A DNA stretch of 64,000 nt from Butyrivibrio sp. AE2015. Lineage in GTDB: Bacteria > Bacillota > Clostridia > Lachnospirales > Lachnospiraceae. Position 1 is the first letter of the stretch; each line of letters starts with the position of its first letter. The translations under genes were made by a program, and so were the position numbers. Below are positions 54,707 through 63,240 of this stretch, piece after piece. A model generated the notes under the pieces. The model did not search any database and was not told where the DNA came from. It saw nothing but the letters and a program-made list of their open reading frames with translations. The DNA lies in the NCBI RefSeq assembly GCF_000420825.1, contig NZ_ATVR01000004.1, positions 62,001 to 126,000 of the forward strand, given 5' to 3'.

Positions 54707-56647
54707 ATGGCAGATACAAAACAGGTTAAAACAGGTCCCGGCGGTGGAAACAGACGTGGAATGCCAAGACCTAAGGTGCAAAACCCCGGTGCTTTATTTA
54801 AGAGAATTATGGGATATGTTTTTAAATACTATCCTTTACATATGATAACAGTGCTTGTTTGCATACTGTTAACAGTATTTTCAAGCGTTCAGGGAACTCT
54901 TTTTACAAAGACACTTATTGATTCCTATATCCAGCCTATGCTTGATAGCGGAAATAGTGACTACGGTCCACTTCTTGCTGCGATGGGAAGAGTTGCAATA
55001 TTCTATGGAATAGGTGTGATCGCAGCTTTCGTTCAGGCGAAGGTTATGATCTACATTAACCAGGGAACATTAAAAAAACTCCGTGAAGAGCTCTTTGTCC
55101 ATATGGAGAGTCTTCCTATAAAGTACTTTGATACAAATGCCCATGGCGACATCATGTCAATCTACACCAATGATATTGACACATTAAGACAGATGATAAG
55201 CCAGAGTATTCCACAGATGCTCAGCAGTGCGATCACAATCGTGAGTGTTCTGATCTCTATGGTCGTGCTCAGTATTCCATTGACTCTGATTACTCTTTTG
55301 ATGGTTGGAATTATGCTGTTTTGCTCAGCTAAGGCCACAAAAGCTTCAGGTAAAAACTTCGTAGCTCAGCAGAAGAACATTGGCTCATTAAATGGTTATA
55401 TCGAAGAAATGATGACTGGTCAGAAGGTAATCAAAGTATTCAATCATGAGCAGGAAGCAATCGAAAAATTCGATGAGCTAAATCACCAGCTTTATGAGAG
55501 TTCATTTAAGGCTAACGGCTTTTCAGGTGCTCTTGGACCTATTAATGCCCAGCTTGGTAATACCAGCTATGTTATCTGCGCTATGATAGGTGGAGCGATA
55601 GCTCTTTCTGACTCAGTTGCGGTAGGCTTCACTGTTGGTGGTCTTGCAAGTTTCCTTACTTTCAATAAGAGCTTTTCAATGCCTATCAACCAGGTGAGCA
55701 TGCAGTTCAACTCAATAATCATGGCTCTTGCAGGTGCAGAGCGTATCTTCAGACTCCTTGATGAAAAGCCTGAGACAGATGAAGGATACGTAACCTTGGT
55801 TGATGCAGAAATCAAGGAAGGACAGGTTGTTGAAGCAGATCATCACACAGGTCACTGGGCTTGGAAGCATTATCACAAGGCTGACAACACTACAACCTAT
55901 CAGCCAATGGAAGGCGATGTTACATTTAATGGCGTTGACTTTGGTTATACAGATGAAAAGATGGTTCTTCATGATATCGTCCTTCACGCAAAGCCTGGTC
56001 AGAAGATCGCATTTGTTGGTTCAACAGGTGCAGGAAAGACAACGATCACAAACCTTATCAACAGATTTTATGATATCCAGGATGGTAAGATCAGATACGA
56101 CAACATCAATATCAACAAGATAAAAAAAGCTGATCTTCGCCGTTCACTTGGAATAGTACTTCAGGATACACATCTTTTCACAGGAACTGTAAGAGACAAT
56201 ATCCGCTATGGAAAGCTTGATGCCACAGACGAAGAAGTAATTGCAGCAGCTAAGCTTGCAAATGCTCACAGCTTTATAAAAAGACTTCCTGAAGGATACG
56301 ACACAATGCTCACAGGTGATGGAGCAAACCTTTCACAAGGCCAGCGTCAGCTCCTTGCTATTGCCAGAGCTGCCATAGCAGATCCGCCTGTACTTATTCT
56401 TGATGAAGCTACTTCATCAATCGACACACGAACAGAGAAGATTGTTCAGGATGGTATGGATAAACTCATGAAGGGCAGAACTACCTTTGTTATTGCCCAC
56501 AGACTTTCAACTGTTAAAAACAGTGACTGTATCGTAGTCCTTGAACAGGGCCGTATCGTAGAGCAGGGAACTCACGATGAACTCATTGCCAAGAAGCAGC
56601 GTTACTACCAGCTTTATACAGGAAATAAGGCAGAAGAGACTGCATAA
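54707..56647 (+). CDS. ABC exporter half-transporter (ATPase/permease), subunit 2
   Basis: 646 residues. A Gly/Pro-rich N-terminus precedes six membrane helices (about 40-350). About 60 residues with a His-rich stretch (VVEADHHTGHWAWKHYHKAD) lie between the membrane and nucleotide domains. The latter has Walker A GSTGAGKTT, signature LSQGQRQL, Walker B VLILDEATSSID with the catalytic Glu, and H-loop VIAHRLSTV. With subunit 1 it forms a heterodimer in which this protein supplies the canonical Walker B. The His-rich insert could bind metal; that is inference. Confidence 0.93.
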   Translation: MADTKQVKTGPGGGNRRGMPRPKVQNPGALFKRIMGYVFKYYPLHMITVLVCILLTVFSSVQGTLFTKTLIDSYIQPMLDSGNSDYGPLLAAMGRVAIFYGIGVIAAFVQAKVMIYINQGTLKKLREELFVHMESLPIKYFDTNAHGDIMSIYTNDIDTLRQMISQSIPQMLSSAITIVSVLISMVVLSIPLTLITLLMVGIMLFCSAKATKASGKNFVAQQKNIGSLNGYIEEMMTGQKVIKVFNHEQEAIEKFDELNHQLYESSFKANGFSGALGPINAQLGNTSYVICAMIGGAIALSDSVAVGFTVGGLASFLTFNKSFSMPINQVSMQFNSIIMALAGAERIFRLLDEKPETDEGYVTLVDAEIKEGQVVEADHHTGHWAWKHYHKADNTTTYQPMEGDVTFNGVDFGYTDEKMVLHDIVLHAKPGQKIAFVGSTGAGKTTITNLINRFYDIQDGKIRYDNININKIKKADLRRSLGIVLQDTHLFTGTVRDNIRYGKLDATDEEVIAAAKLANAHSFIKRLPEGYDTMLTGDGANLSQGQRQLLAIARAAIADPPVLILDEATSSIDTRTEKIVQDGMDKLMKGRTTFVIAHRLSTVKNSDCIVVLEQGRIVEQGTHDELIAKKQRYYQLYTGNKAEETA

Positions 56648-56660
56648 AAGAAAAATGTGA

Positions 56661-56699
56661 AAAAAATCCAGTAATGACAAAGTCATTACTGGATTTTTT
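56661..56699 (+). terminator. Bidirectional intrinsic terminator
   Basis: A perfect 18-bp stem (56661-56678 with 56682-56699) and 3-nt loop, with A6 on the left and T6 on the right. It closes the exporter operon and the convergent cheY gene. Confidence 0.95.
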
Positions 56700-56716
56700 A
56701 ATTCGCAAAAGTATTA

Positions 56717-57079
56717 TTATCCGATGGCTTTTTTAACGGCCTCAAGAACACGGTCAGCCTGGAAAGGCTTAACGATGAAGTCCTTGGCACCAGCCTGAAT
56801 AGATTCTATAACCATTGCTTGCTGACCCATAGCAGAGCACATAATACAAACCGCATTAGGATCTGCAGCCTTAATTCCCTTTAGGGCTCCAATACCATCA
56901 AGCTCGGGCATTGTGATATCGAGAGTTACAAGGTCGGGTTTCAACTCATTATATTTTTCGATTGCGATCTTTCCGTTCTCTGCTTCGCCAGCAATCTCAT
57001 ATCCATTCTTGGAAAGGATATCCTTAAGCATCATACGCATGAAAGCGGCGTCATCAGTAATGAGTATTCTTTTTCCCAT
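56717..57079 (-). CDS. cheY: Chemotaxis response regulator CheY
   Basis: 120 residues, a lone receiver domain. The acidic pocket is DD at 9-10, the phospho-acceptor Asp54 lies in LVTLDITMPELDG, the switch region is CSAMGQQ and the conserved Lys is in DFIVKPFQ. These residues fit the single-domain CheY of Bacillota, which signals to the flagellar switch. A CheC-type phosphatase is encoded at 43875-44480. GGAGG precedes the start on the minus strand. No other che gene is adjacent. Confidence 0.9.
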   Translation of the reverse strand: MGKRILITDDAAFMRMMLKDILSKNGYEIAGEAENGKIAIEKYNELKPDLVTLDITMPELDGIGALKGIKAADPNAVCIMCSAMGQQAMVIESIQAGAKDFIVKPFQADRVLEAVKKAIG

Positions 57080-57255
57080 ATTGAACCTCCAATAAGTAAT
57101 TTAGTATGAGACAATTAAAACAATTTCTTTTTAAAATTTAATGTAGTTCAGTACATAATCTATTGTATCACAACATTTTAAAAATAAGCGTTAAATCGTT
57201 ATGCAAATAATTAAAATTTGATAAAGTCTCTGAGAAAATTGTTTTAACAAATAAA

Positions 57256-57666
57256 TTAGTTTTGCTTAACGGGAAGTGAGTAATCATACTCGAAATCCTC
57301 GTGGTTAACGATTTGCCACTGCTTTATGCTGTAGAAATTGTTTGAAATGCTCAAATTGTTTGCAGTATTCACGGTTAACGTAATATCAAGAGATTGGTTA
57401 TCGGTAATTGGTATACTTTCTTTTATTATACCATCAACCATTCCCAAATCATACCCTGAATTTACTGCCGCAAGAAAAGCATTTCCTTGGTGACAAGCAT
57501 TATAGTATATTCGTTCGCGTTCTGCAAGTTTATTGCTTAAAGTGTAGTCTGCTCTTGAGTTTACAAGGGAAAGGCAGGCGAACGATATGAGACTTAGAAC
57601 TGTAAAAATAAGTAGAATGGAGGCACTTCCTACATGGGCGCCCGGTGGTCTTTGACTTCCTGCCAT
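57256..57666 (-). CDS. Pseudopilin-like protein of the pilus cluster (last gene)
   Basis: 136 residues. A short Gly/Pro-rich leader ends in GAHVGSASILLIFTVLSLIS, a hydrophobic stretch that looks like a pseudopilin helix lacking the Glu at position 5, as in GspK/PilX-type minor pilins. A C-terminal extracellular part follows (DIFT-like strands; NNFYSIKQWQIVNHEDFEYD). It starts 3 bases after the end of the previous pilin gene and should be exported with it. I do not recognise a narrower family. Confidence 0.62.
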   Translation of the reverse strand: MAGSQRPPGAHVGSASILLIFTVLSLISFACLSLVNSRADYTLSNKLAERERIYYNACHQGNAFLAAVNSGYDLGMVDGIIKESIPITDNQSLDITLTVNTANNLSISNNFYSIKQWQIVNHEDFEYDYSLPVKQN

Positions 57667-57669
57667 TAT

Positions 57670-58191
57670 TTATCCTCCTATGTATGTGTCAACAGATATG
57701 CTGTGGATAACATTTGGATCGTCATCAGAGGCTTCAAGGAGTGGTTCAGAAAGCTTCCTGACATCTATGATCTTGATTGTGCCACAGATGGCGTTTCCTT
57801 TGAGCTTTACATTATATTTTGTAACATCCGAGTATGCTTCACCTGCAGGTATCTCTTTGGTACTCAGTATTGCCTCAAAAGAAGCTTTTGCTGAATTGCC
57901 ATCCATATATTCCCAGTTATCATCAAAAAAGATTATGAGATTTTTGTCTGAAAGAAATGCAGAAGGGTAGGATCTTCCGATTTCATGTATATCGCCTTTT
58001 GCGCTGACAAAGCTTTCTGCAAGGGACTGGGACCATGTGACAGCATGATTTAAATTTACTGTTCTGTCAGCCATCTCATGGGATGCCACAAAAAGTTTTA
58101 CGCATACTGCTGCAGAAAGTGAAAAGAAAAAAACTGCAACTATAAGCTCCATAAGGAAAAGGCTTGTTCTTGAATTATTTCTCTGGTTCAT
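57670..58191 (-). CDS. Prepilin-like minor pilin
   Basis: 173 residues. The N-terminus NNSRTS-LFLMELIVAVFFFSL has the type IV prepilin form: a short basic leader, then a hydrophobic helix with Glu at position 5. Ser stands at the cleavage position where Gly is usual. The globular part contains MADRTVNLNHAVTWSQSLAE, which is common in pilin-like proteins of Clostridia. Its start overlaps or abuts the previous gene without spacing (58191/58192), so it belongs to the same operon. Confidence 0.7.
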   Translation of the reverse strand: MNQRNNSRTSLFLMELIVAVFFFSLSAAVCVKLFVASHEMADRTVNLNHAVTWSQSLAESFVSAKGDIHEIGRSYPSAFLSDKNLIIFFDDNWEYMDGNSAKASFEAILSTKEIPAGEAYSDVTKYNVKLKGNAICGTIKIIDVRKLSEPLLEASDDDPNVIHSISVDTYIGG

Positions 58192-58686
58192 TTAGTTTTC
58201 CTCTGTGCTTCTTTTGGCTATATAGACGTCTTCGTTCTCGCCATCAGCTAATACGATATTTACAGATAAAAGAGCTTCCGACGCATAGGAAACATCAAAA
58301 GAGTGGATTTCTAGGATCTTCTGACCTGATTGCGGATAGAAGCTTGTCAGGTCTGCTCTTGCATAAAGCTCCATAAGATATCCGTTGTAGTCATAAATAT
58401 AAGTGTTATATAAAGTTCCATTGACTTCCTCTTGCAAAACAAGAGTGTTCTGACCGAAGAGGTTTGTGACAAAGATTGCGCCATTGTTATCAGATTGTCT
58501 GACTTTTTCAGTGATATAAGCACAGGCGGTCCTGTGATCATAGTTGCTTCCCATGGTTTCCACGTTCTTTTTGTAGATACCGGCGCCCAAAGAAATAACG
58601 GAAAGAGCAGACAGTATAAACAAAAGCATGAGACACAGTATGAATGTCACATCTACAATATGATGTTTGTTCTTCACATATTCCAT
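58192..58686 (-). CDS. DUF4860 family pilus-cluster protein
   Basis: 164 residues with one N-terminal hydrophobic helix (VDVTFILCLMLLFILSALSV) and an extracellular beta-rich part (NDHRTACAYITEKVRQSDNN-like pattern, LVLQEEVNGTLYNTYIYDYN). The layout matches DUF4860 proteins that occur in pilus/type II secretion clusters of Lachnospiraceae. It is probably a minor pseudopilin. It lies directly between two other pilin-like genes. Confidence 0.72.
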   Translation of the reverse strand: MEYVKNKHHIVDVTFILCLMLLFILSALSVISLGAGIYKKNVETMGSNYDHRTACAYITEKVRQSDNNGAIFVTNLFGQNTLVLQEEVNGTLYNTYIYDYNGYLMELYARADLTSFYPQSGQKILEIHSFDVSYASEALLSVNIVLADGENEDVYIAKRSTEEN

Positions 58687-58699
58687 ATGTTTTTCCTGC

Positions 58700-59041
58700 T
58701 TAATTGTTTATTTTGATGACTGTTACATCGGGATAAAGATTCGAGGCAATGGGCTGATAATCCACAAAAAAAGTGGTTTTGTCGTAGGTAAGTCCATAAT
58801 GATTTTCAAGATATGACAGATCCGGTGGATACATTCCCTCGATCGCATAGCACTGCACAATATCCCTGGCTAAAGCGCTCTCCAGTGACTCCTGCTGTTT
58901 TTCAATAGTGTTTTTTCCTGATGCGTCAACAGCAAAGTAAAATAACAGGATGATAGCAGCAAAAATGACTGCAGAAAGAATCCTGTATACGCTATCTGAT
59001 ATGTTTAAAAATCTGCTTTTCTTTTCAAACCTGTTTGTCAT
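58700..59041 (-). CDS. Small pseudopilin-like protein
   Basis: 113 residues. The basic N-terminus (RFEKKSRF) precedes a membrane helix (ILSAVIFAAIILLFYFAVDA) and a short extracellular part with CYAIEGMYPPDLSYLENHYG. The last stretch resembles the YP..L..L pattern of major pseudopilin beta regions. No GFTLIE-type cleavage site is visible. It lies 4 bases after the pilC-like gene and is probably a pilus component or anchor. Confidence 0.62.
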   Translation of the reverse strand: MTNRFEKKSRFLNISDSVYRILSAVIFAAIILLFYFAVDASGKNTIEKQQESLESALARDIVQCYAIEGMYPPDLSYLENHYGLTYDKTTFFVDYQPIASNLYPDVTVIKINN

Positions 59042-59045
59042 TTGC

Positions 59046-60101
59046 TTATCCTATAGATGTCATGATGCCCATAAGAGGCATGATCACTGATAAAAGAATC
59101 ATTCCTACTATTATGGAGAGTATTATTACCAAAGTCGGTTCTATGATAGAGATTATTGATGAGATCTTTCTCTGGGTCTCACGCTCAAATCTGTCAGCAA
59201 TCTGCTTCATTGCCTTATCCATTGATCCGGATTTGAATCCAACATCTACCATCTGTGCATAAAATGATGTGAATATTTTTGAAGCTAAAAGAGCTTCAGG
59301 GAAAGAGCTTCCGTCGATGAGCATTTCTTTGCACTTATCGATTTTCTCTTTCATCTCATTTGATTCCACAAGCTTTTTTACCAGGGCGAGACCTTCAAAG
59401 GTGTCCATGCCACTTGAAAGAGTCAGGACCATTCCACTGGCAAAACGCTCGCTTTCAAGCTCCTGCATAAGCTTTTTGGTCGGCGCAAATCTGCCGATGA
59501 ATTTTCTGAATGCCTGGCGGCCTGAGACTGTATAAGTGATATAGAAAAATAAAATTGCCAAAAGAACCAAAAAAGCTACGAGTATAAAGGAGTATCTGTT
59601 GAGAATACTTCCCAGATTTAAAAGTGACTGGGAAAAACCGCTCATTGCTGTTCCAAGCTGAGCAAAGACCTGCTCAAAAATAGGAAGGACCTTTAAGACA
59701 AGCACCAGCACAACAACAAGCATCATAAACACCATGACAAGAGGGTAGCTTATGGCACTTTTTATGCTGGATTGTATGCTGTCTTCTCTTTCGTAGTAGT
59801 CAGCAAGAGAGTCCATGACTACATCTATGTTTCCGGATTCTTCACCAATTGTTACCATGTGAGAGACATAGTCCGGAAAAACTCCGCTCATAGTCAGGGC
59901 AACATGGAATTTTTCGCCGCTCCTTAAAACCTGACTGATGGAGCCAAGAATCTCTTTTATGGAAGGATCATCAGTGTCCTGAGTTAATATCTCAATGCTG
60001 TCAGACGGAGCAATACCGGCCCTTAAAAGAAGAGCGAGCTGCCTGCAAAAACTTGATATTTCGTAGCTGTTTAGCTGTTTGATTTTTCTTTTTGTTTTCA
60101 T
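59046..60101 (-). CDS. pilC: Type II secretion/type IV pilus inner-membrane protein (GspF/PilC)
   Basis: 351 residues with two GspF domains. The first (about 15-135) has SFCRQLALLLRAGIAPSDSI and FPDYVSHMVTIGEESGNIDV. The second (about 215-335) has FASGMVLTLSSGMDTFEGLA and FYAQMVDVGFKSGSMDKAMK. Membrane helices lie at about 127-150, 170-195 and 320-345. It forms the platform that the assembly ATPase drives. No ATPase or prepilin peptidase is found in this window. It starts the run of pilin-like genes. Confidence 0.92.
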   Translation of the reverse strand: MKTKRKIKQLNSYEISSFCRQLALLLRAGIAPSDSIEILTQDTDDPSIKEILGSISQVLRSGEKFHVALTMSGVFPDYVSHMVTIGEESGNIDVVMDSLADYYEREDSIQSSIKSAISYPLVMVFMMLVVVLVLVLKVLPIFEQVFAQLGTAMSGFSQSLLNLGSILNRYSFILVAFLVLLAILFFYITYTVSGRQAFRKFIGRFAPTKKLMQELESERFASGMVLTLSSGMDTFEGLALVKKLVESNEMKEKIDKCKEMLIDGSSFPEALLASKIFTSFYAQMVDVGFKSGSMDKAMKQIADRFERETQRKISSIISIIEPTLVIILSIIVGMILLSVIMPLMGIMTSIG

Positions 60102-60111
60102 AATCCATTCC

Positions 60112-61104
60112 CTAATAGATGTATTTTACGGAGTAATTTGATCCGTCTCCAATAAAGCTCTTTAGCTCTTTTTCATTGACGTTGGATGCAAAAGTTGGAT
60201 CCATGAGTGACCACTTTGTTCCGTCAAACTCAATGATTCCGTTCACCCAGCCAACATCTGTTATGTAGGTGCTTATCCATGCGTGATAAGCAGTTCCTGC
60301 GTAGCCGACTTCCATTCTGGTAGGAATCCTTTGACTTCGCAGCATGCTGCTCATAAGAACTGCGTAATCAAGACATATTCCCTTTTTTGTTGAAAGAACT
60401 TCATCAATATCAGGAATATAACCGCTTTGAACCGTTTCGGCTTCATTGTAGTCATAGGTGATGTTGTCAATCATAAAGTTGTAAACTGAAGAGACAACTT
60501 CAAGATCGTTGTTGCAGGAGTAACTGAGCTCCTGCCCCTTGGAAATAGCCGCATCATCTTTTGTGAAATTGACGTATTGATTGGGATATAAAAAAGGTGA
60601 AAATTCATTGGAAATATTCACTTCGAGCATTTGGGAAAAGACCATGGAATATTGGGTCTTTTCTATATTCTCATAAACATTTACAAGGTATTCACCATTG
60701 CCTGACTGAAGAGGGAACACTTCATCAGTGGGAGTTTGTGAATTTAGATTATAAGTATATGTAGTCTCATCAGGCCCTGTGATCTGCAGCTTAACTTTGG
60801 GCGATTCTCCGGTATAGCGGACAATTACGTATCCTTCAGAAGAGTTGGAAGCATCGAGATGAGCAAATTCATTCTCATAAGTAACTGTTCCGCTGGCTTC
60901 AGGAACAAGGCAAACAGGCGTATTATCCCTGGCGCCCTTTACGGGAGCAGAAGCTGCGCTCACATCCTCTGATCCGGAACTGGTGTCAGAGGGAATAGTG
61001 CGAGATTCAGAAACAGTTTCACTGCTTCCACACCCTGAAAGAATAAACAGGATCATGCCTGAAACTATAAATATTTTTTTATCAAAAAAACGATTAATCT
61101 TCAT
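60112..61104 (-). CDS. Lipoprotein with transglutaminase-like domain
   Basis: 330 residues. A lipoprotein signal ends at Cys25 (FILSGCGSS), followed by a Ser/Thr-rich linker. A middle beta domain (about 70-165) precedes a transglutaminase-like core: Cys in KKGICLDYAVLMSSMLRSQR, His in AGTAYHAWIST and Asp in WSLMDPTFASN. The full Cys-His-Asp triad suggests an active protease or cross-linker on the cell surface. It lies 10 bases upstream of pilC in the same direction, so it may process or fix pilus proteins. This is inference. Confidence 0.83.
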   Translation of the reverse strand: MKINRFFDKKIFIVSGMILFILSGCGSSETVSESRTIPSDTSSGSEDVSAASAPVKGARDNTPVCLVPEASGTVTYENEFAHLDASNSSEGYVIVRYTGESPKVKLQITGPDETTYTYNLNSQTPTDEVFPLQSGNGEYLVNVYENIEKTQYSMVFSQMLEVNISNEFSPFLYPNQYVNFTKDDAAISKGQELSYSCNNDLEVVSSVYNFMIDNITYDYNEAETVQSGYIPDIDEVLSTKKGICLDYAVLMSSMLRSQRIPTRMEVGYAGTAYHAWISTYITDVGWVNGIIEFDGTKWSLMDPTFASNVNEKELKSFIGDGSNYSVKYIY

Positions 61105-61113
61105 TATTATATT

Positions 61114-61947
61114 TTACAATAGTTTGTGTGCTGTGGGGATTCTTTTTTTGAAGGTGTAGTATTCAGTGAATCCACAGTCTTTGACAATATCTGTCATAAC
61201 ATCAAAATGAGTTGCAACTCTGTCGGGGGTGTGGGCATCAGAACCGAAAGTAATAATCTTTCCGCCCATTTCTTTATATCTTTTTATTATTTCAGGGCAT
61301 GGATTGGGCAAAAGATTCAGATCTGTATATGCAAGGACTTTTGAGTTCAGATCAAGTCCCTTATCTTTTCTTATAAGATGCTCAAGGATCGCATCGATCT
61401 GTTCACTGTATCTTTTGTAGGAATAGGTATCATCGCCCTCGGGAACATAGCGGGATATATAATCAAGGTGTCCAAGAACGTCAAAGTCAGTAAAGCTCCT
61501 GATGTTTTCCAGGGTTGCATCGAAATATTTTTTAAAAATATTATCCACGGTATCAGCTTCCCAAAAATCGCTGTAGAAAGGATCTCTTTTCTCTAAAAGA
61601 TGCTGTGAAGCTATAACGAAATCAAAATCATGCTCTTTGACAAATTCAAGATTTTCTTTTACGCAGTCATCCTGCATTCCTACTTCAACGCCAAATTTGA
61701 TAGTTATCTGGTTCTTATATTTATCACTGTAGTATGAATATTCTTTATAATAAGCATCAACATCGAGCATAAAGGGATCTGGTGGGAGATCCGGTAAAAG
61801 AGGGTAATTCAGGTCCAGATGCTCTGTGAAACAGATCTCGCTAAGTCCCTGCTTTATGGAAGATAAGATCATTTCTTCCATAGGCGCCTGACTGTCGCCT
61901 GAATTGTGGGTGTGCATGTGATAGTCCGGTGGAAGTAATTTATTCAT
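61114..61947 (-). CDS. hisJ: PHP-domain histidinol-phosphatase family protein
   Basis: 277 residues. The PHP metal motifs are visible: DYHMHTHNS at the N-terminus, EMILSSIKQGLSEICFTEHL, GVEVGMQ, IASQH, DVLGHLDY and FGSDAHTPDRV. These residues bind the metals of the HisK/HisJ-type phosphatases that remove phosphate from histidinol phosphate. No other his gene is near. It heads the minus-strand pilus cluster, with 9 bases to the lipoprotein gene, so a different phospho-substrate is possible. Confidence 0.82.
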   Translation of the reverse strand: MNKLLPPDYHMHTHNSGDSQAPMEEMILSSIKQGLSEICFTEHLDLNYPLLPDLPPDPFMLDVDAYYKEYSYYSDKYKNQITIKFGVEVGMQDDCVKENLEFVKEHDFDFVIASQHLLEKRDPFYSDFWEADTVDNIFKKYFDATLENIRSFTDFDVLGHLDYISRYVPEGDDTYSYKRYSEQIDAILEHLIRKDKGLDLNSKVLAYTDLNLLPNPCPEIIKRYKEMGGKIITFGSDAHTPDRVATHFDVMTDIVKDCGFTEYYTFKKRIPTAHKLL

Positions 61948-62069
61948 AATATCCCTGCTCCAAAGTTATCAATATTGAGAAGTACATGTTTAGTATTTTT
62001 TAAGCATATTCTAGCATAAAATTTTACAATCTTACTTGATTTATGCATAAAAGTTTATTAGAATAAGAG

Positions 62070-62097
62070 TTGCTGATAAAAATTTATCAAATATGAT
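62070..62097 (+). promoter_or_regulatory. gap promoter with internal dyad
   Basis: TTGCTG (62070-62075), 16-bp spacer, TATGAT (62092-62097). The dyad TGATAAA-AA-TTTATCA (62074-62089) fills the spacer, a likely operator position. Confidence 0.55.
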
Positions 62098-62144
62098 ATT
62101 GTAACAGCAACTAAATATATAATTCATTTTAGGAGGAACTTAAA

Positions 62145-63170
62145 ATGGCAGTTAAAGTAGCAATCAATGGTTTTGGCCGTATCGGTCGTCTTGCATTCAG
62201 ACAGATGTTTGAGCACGAAGGAACAGAGATCGTAGCAATCAACGATCTTACAGCTCCTAAGATGCTTGCACACCTTCTTAAGTATGATTCATCACAGGGC
62301 AAGTACAAATACGCTGATAAGGTATCTTACGGTGAGGATTCCATTACTGTAAACGGTAAGGAAATCAAAATCTACAAGGAAGCTGATGCTAATAACCTTC
62401 CTTGGGGAGAAATCGGAGTAGACGTTGTTCTTGAGTGTACAGGTTTCTACACATCAAAGGACAAGGCTCAGGCTCACATCAACGCTGGTGCAAAGAAGGT
62501 TGTTATTTCTGCTCCTGCAGGAAATGATCTTCCTACAATCGTATATAACGTTAACCACGAGACACTTACAGCAGATGACAACATCATTTCAGCTGCATCT
62601 TGCACAACAAACTGCTTAGCACCTATGGCTAAGGCTCTTAACGATTTCGCACCTATCCAGTCTGGTATCATGGCTACAATCCATGCTTACACAGGTGATC
62701 AGATGATCCTTGATGGACCACAGAGAAAGGGTGACCTTAGAAGAGCACGTGCAGGCGCTGTTAACATCGTTCCTAACTCAACAGGTGCTGCAAAGGCTAT
62801 CGGTCTTGTTATCCCTGAACTTAACGGCAAGCTCATCGGAGCTGCTCAGAGAGTTCCTGTTCCAACAGGTTCAACAACACTTCTTTTCGCAGTTGTTAAG
62901 TCTGACAAGGAACTTACAAAGGAAGCAATCAACGAAGCTATGAAGAAAGCTTCAGATCCTGAGACATTCGGATACAACGAGGATGAGATCGTATCTTCAG
63001 ATATCGTTGGAATGACATATGGTTCACTCTTCGATGCTACACAGACAATGGTTACAGCAATCGGCGATGGCCTCTATGAAGTTCAGGTTGTTTCATGGTA
63101 TGACAACGAGAACTCATACACATCACAGATGGTTCGTACAATCAAATATTTTGAAAAGTTTGTTAAATAA
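62145..63170 (+). CDS. gap: Glyceraldehyde-3-phosphate dehydrogenase
   Basis: 341 residues, normal for the type I enzyme. NAD-binding start [20 protein letters not shown], active-site motif [12 protein letters not shown] with the catalytic Cys, and the phosphate-site loop [20 protein letters not shown]. The C-terminus has [15 protein letters not shown]. It oxidises glyceraldehyde 3-phosphate to 1,3-bisphosphoglycerate, which Pgk next converts. AGGAGG precedes the start. A terminator hairpin lies between it and pgk. Confidence 0.97.
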   Translation: MAVKVAINGFGRIGRLAFRQMFEHEGTEIVAINDLTAPKMLAHLLKYDSSQGKYKYADKVSYGEDSITVNGKEIKIYKEADANNLPWGEIGVDVVLECTGFYTSKDKAQAHINAGAKKVVISAPAGNDLPTIVYNVNHETLTADDNIISAASCTTNCLAPMAKALNDFAPIQSGIMATIHAYTGDQMILDGPQRKGDLRRARAGAVNIVPNSTGAAKAIGLVIPELNGKLIGAAQRVPVPTGSTTLLFAVVKSDKELTKEAINEAMKKASDPETFGYNEDEIVSSDIVGMTYGSLFDATQTMVTAIGDGLYEVQVVSWYDNENSYTSQMVRTIKYFEKFVK

Positions 63171-63183
63171 TTGAGGATTAACT

Positions 63184-63217
63184 AAAAGGTCCGGTCCAAA
63201 TGGACCGGGCCTTTTTT
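63184..63217 (+). terminator. Terminator between gap and pgk
   Basis: AGGTCCGGTCC (63187-63197) pairs with GGACCGGGCCT (63202-63212, one T.G pair), and a run of six T follows. It probably stops part of the gap transcripts and so lowers pgk mRNA. Confidence 0.85.
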
Positions 63218-63240
63218 AAAACGAAAAGGAGACAAAAAAG

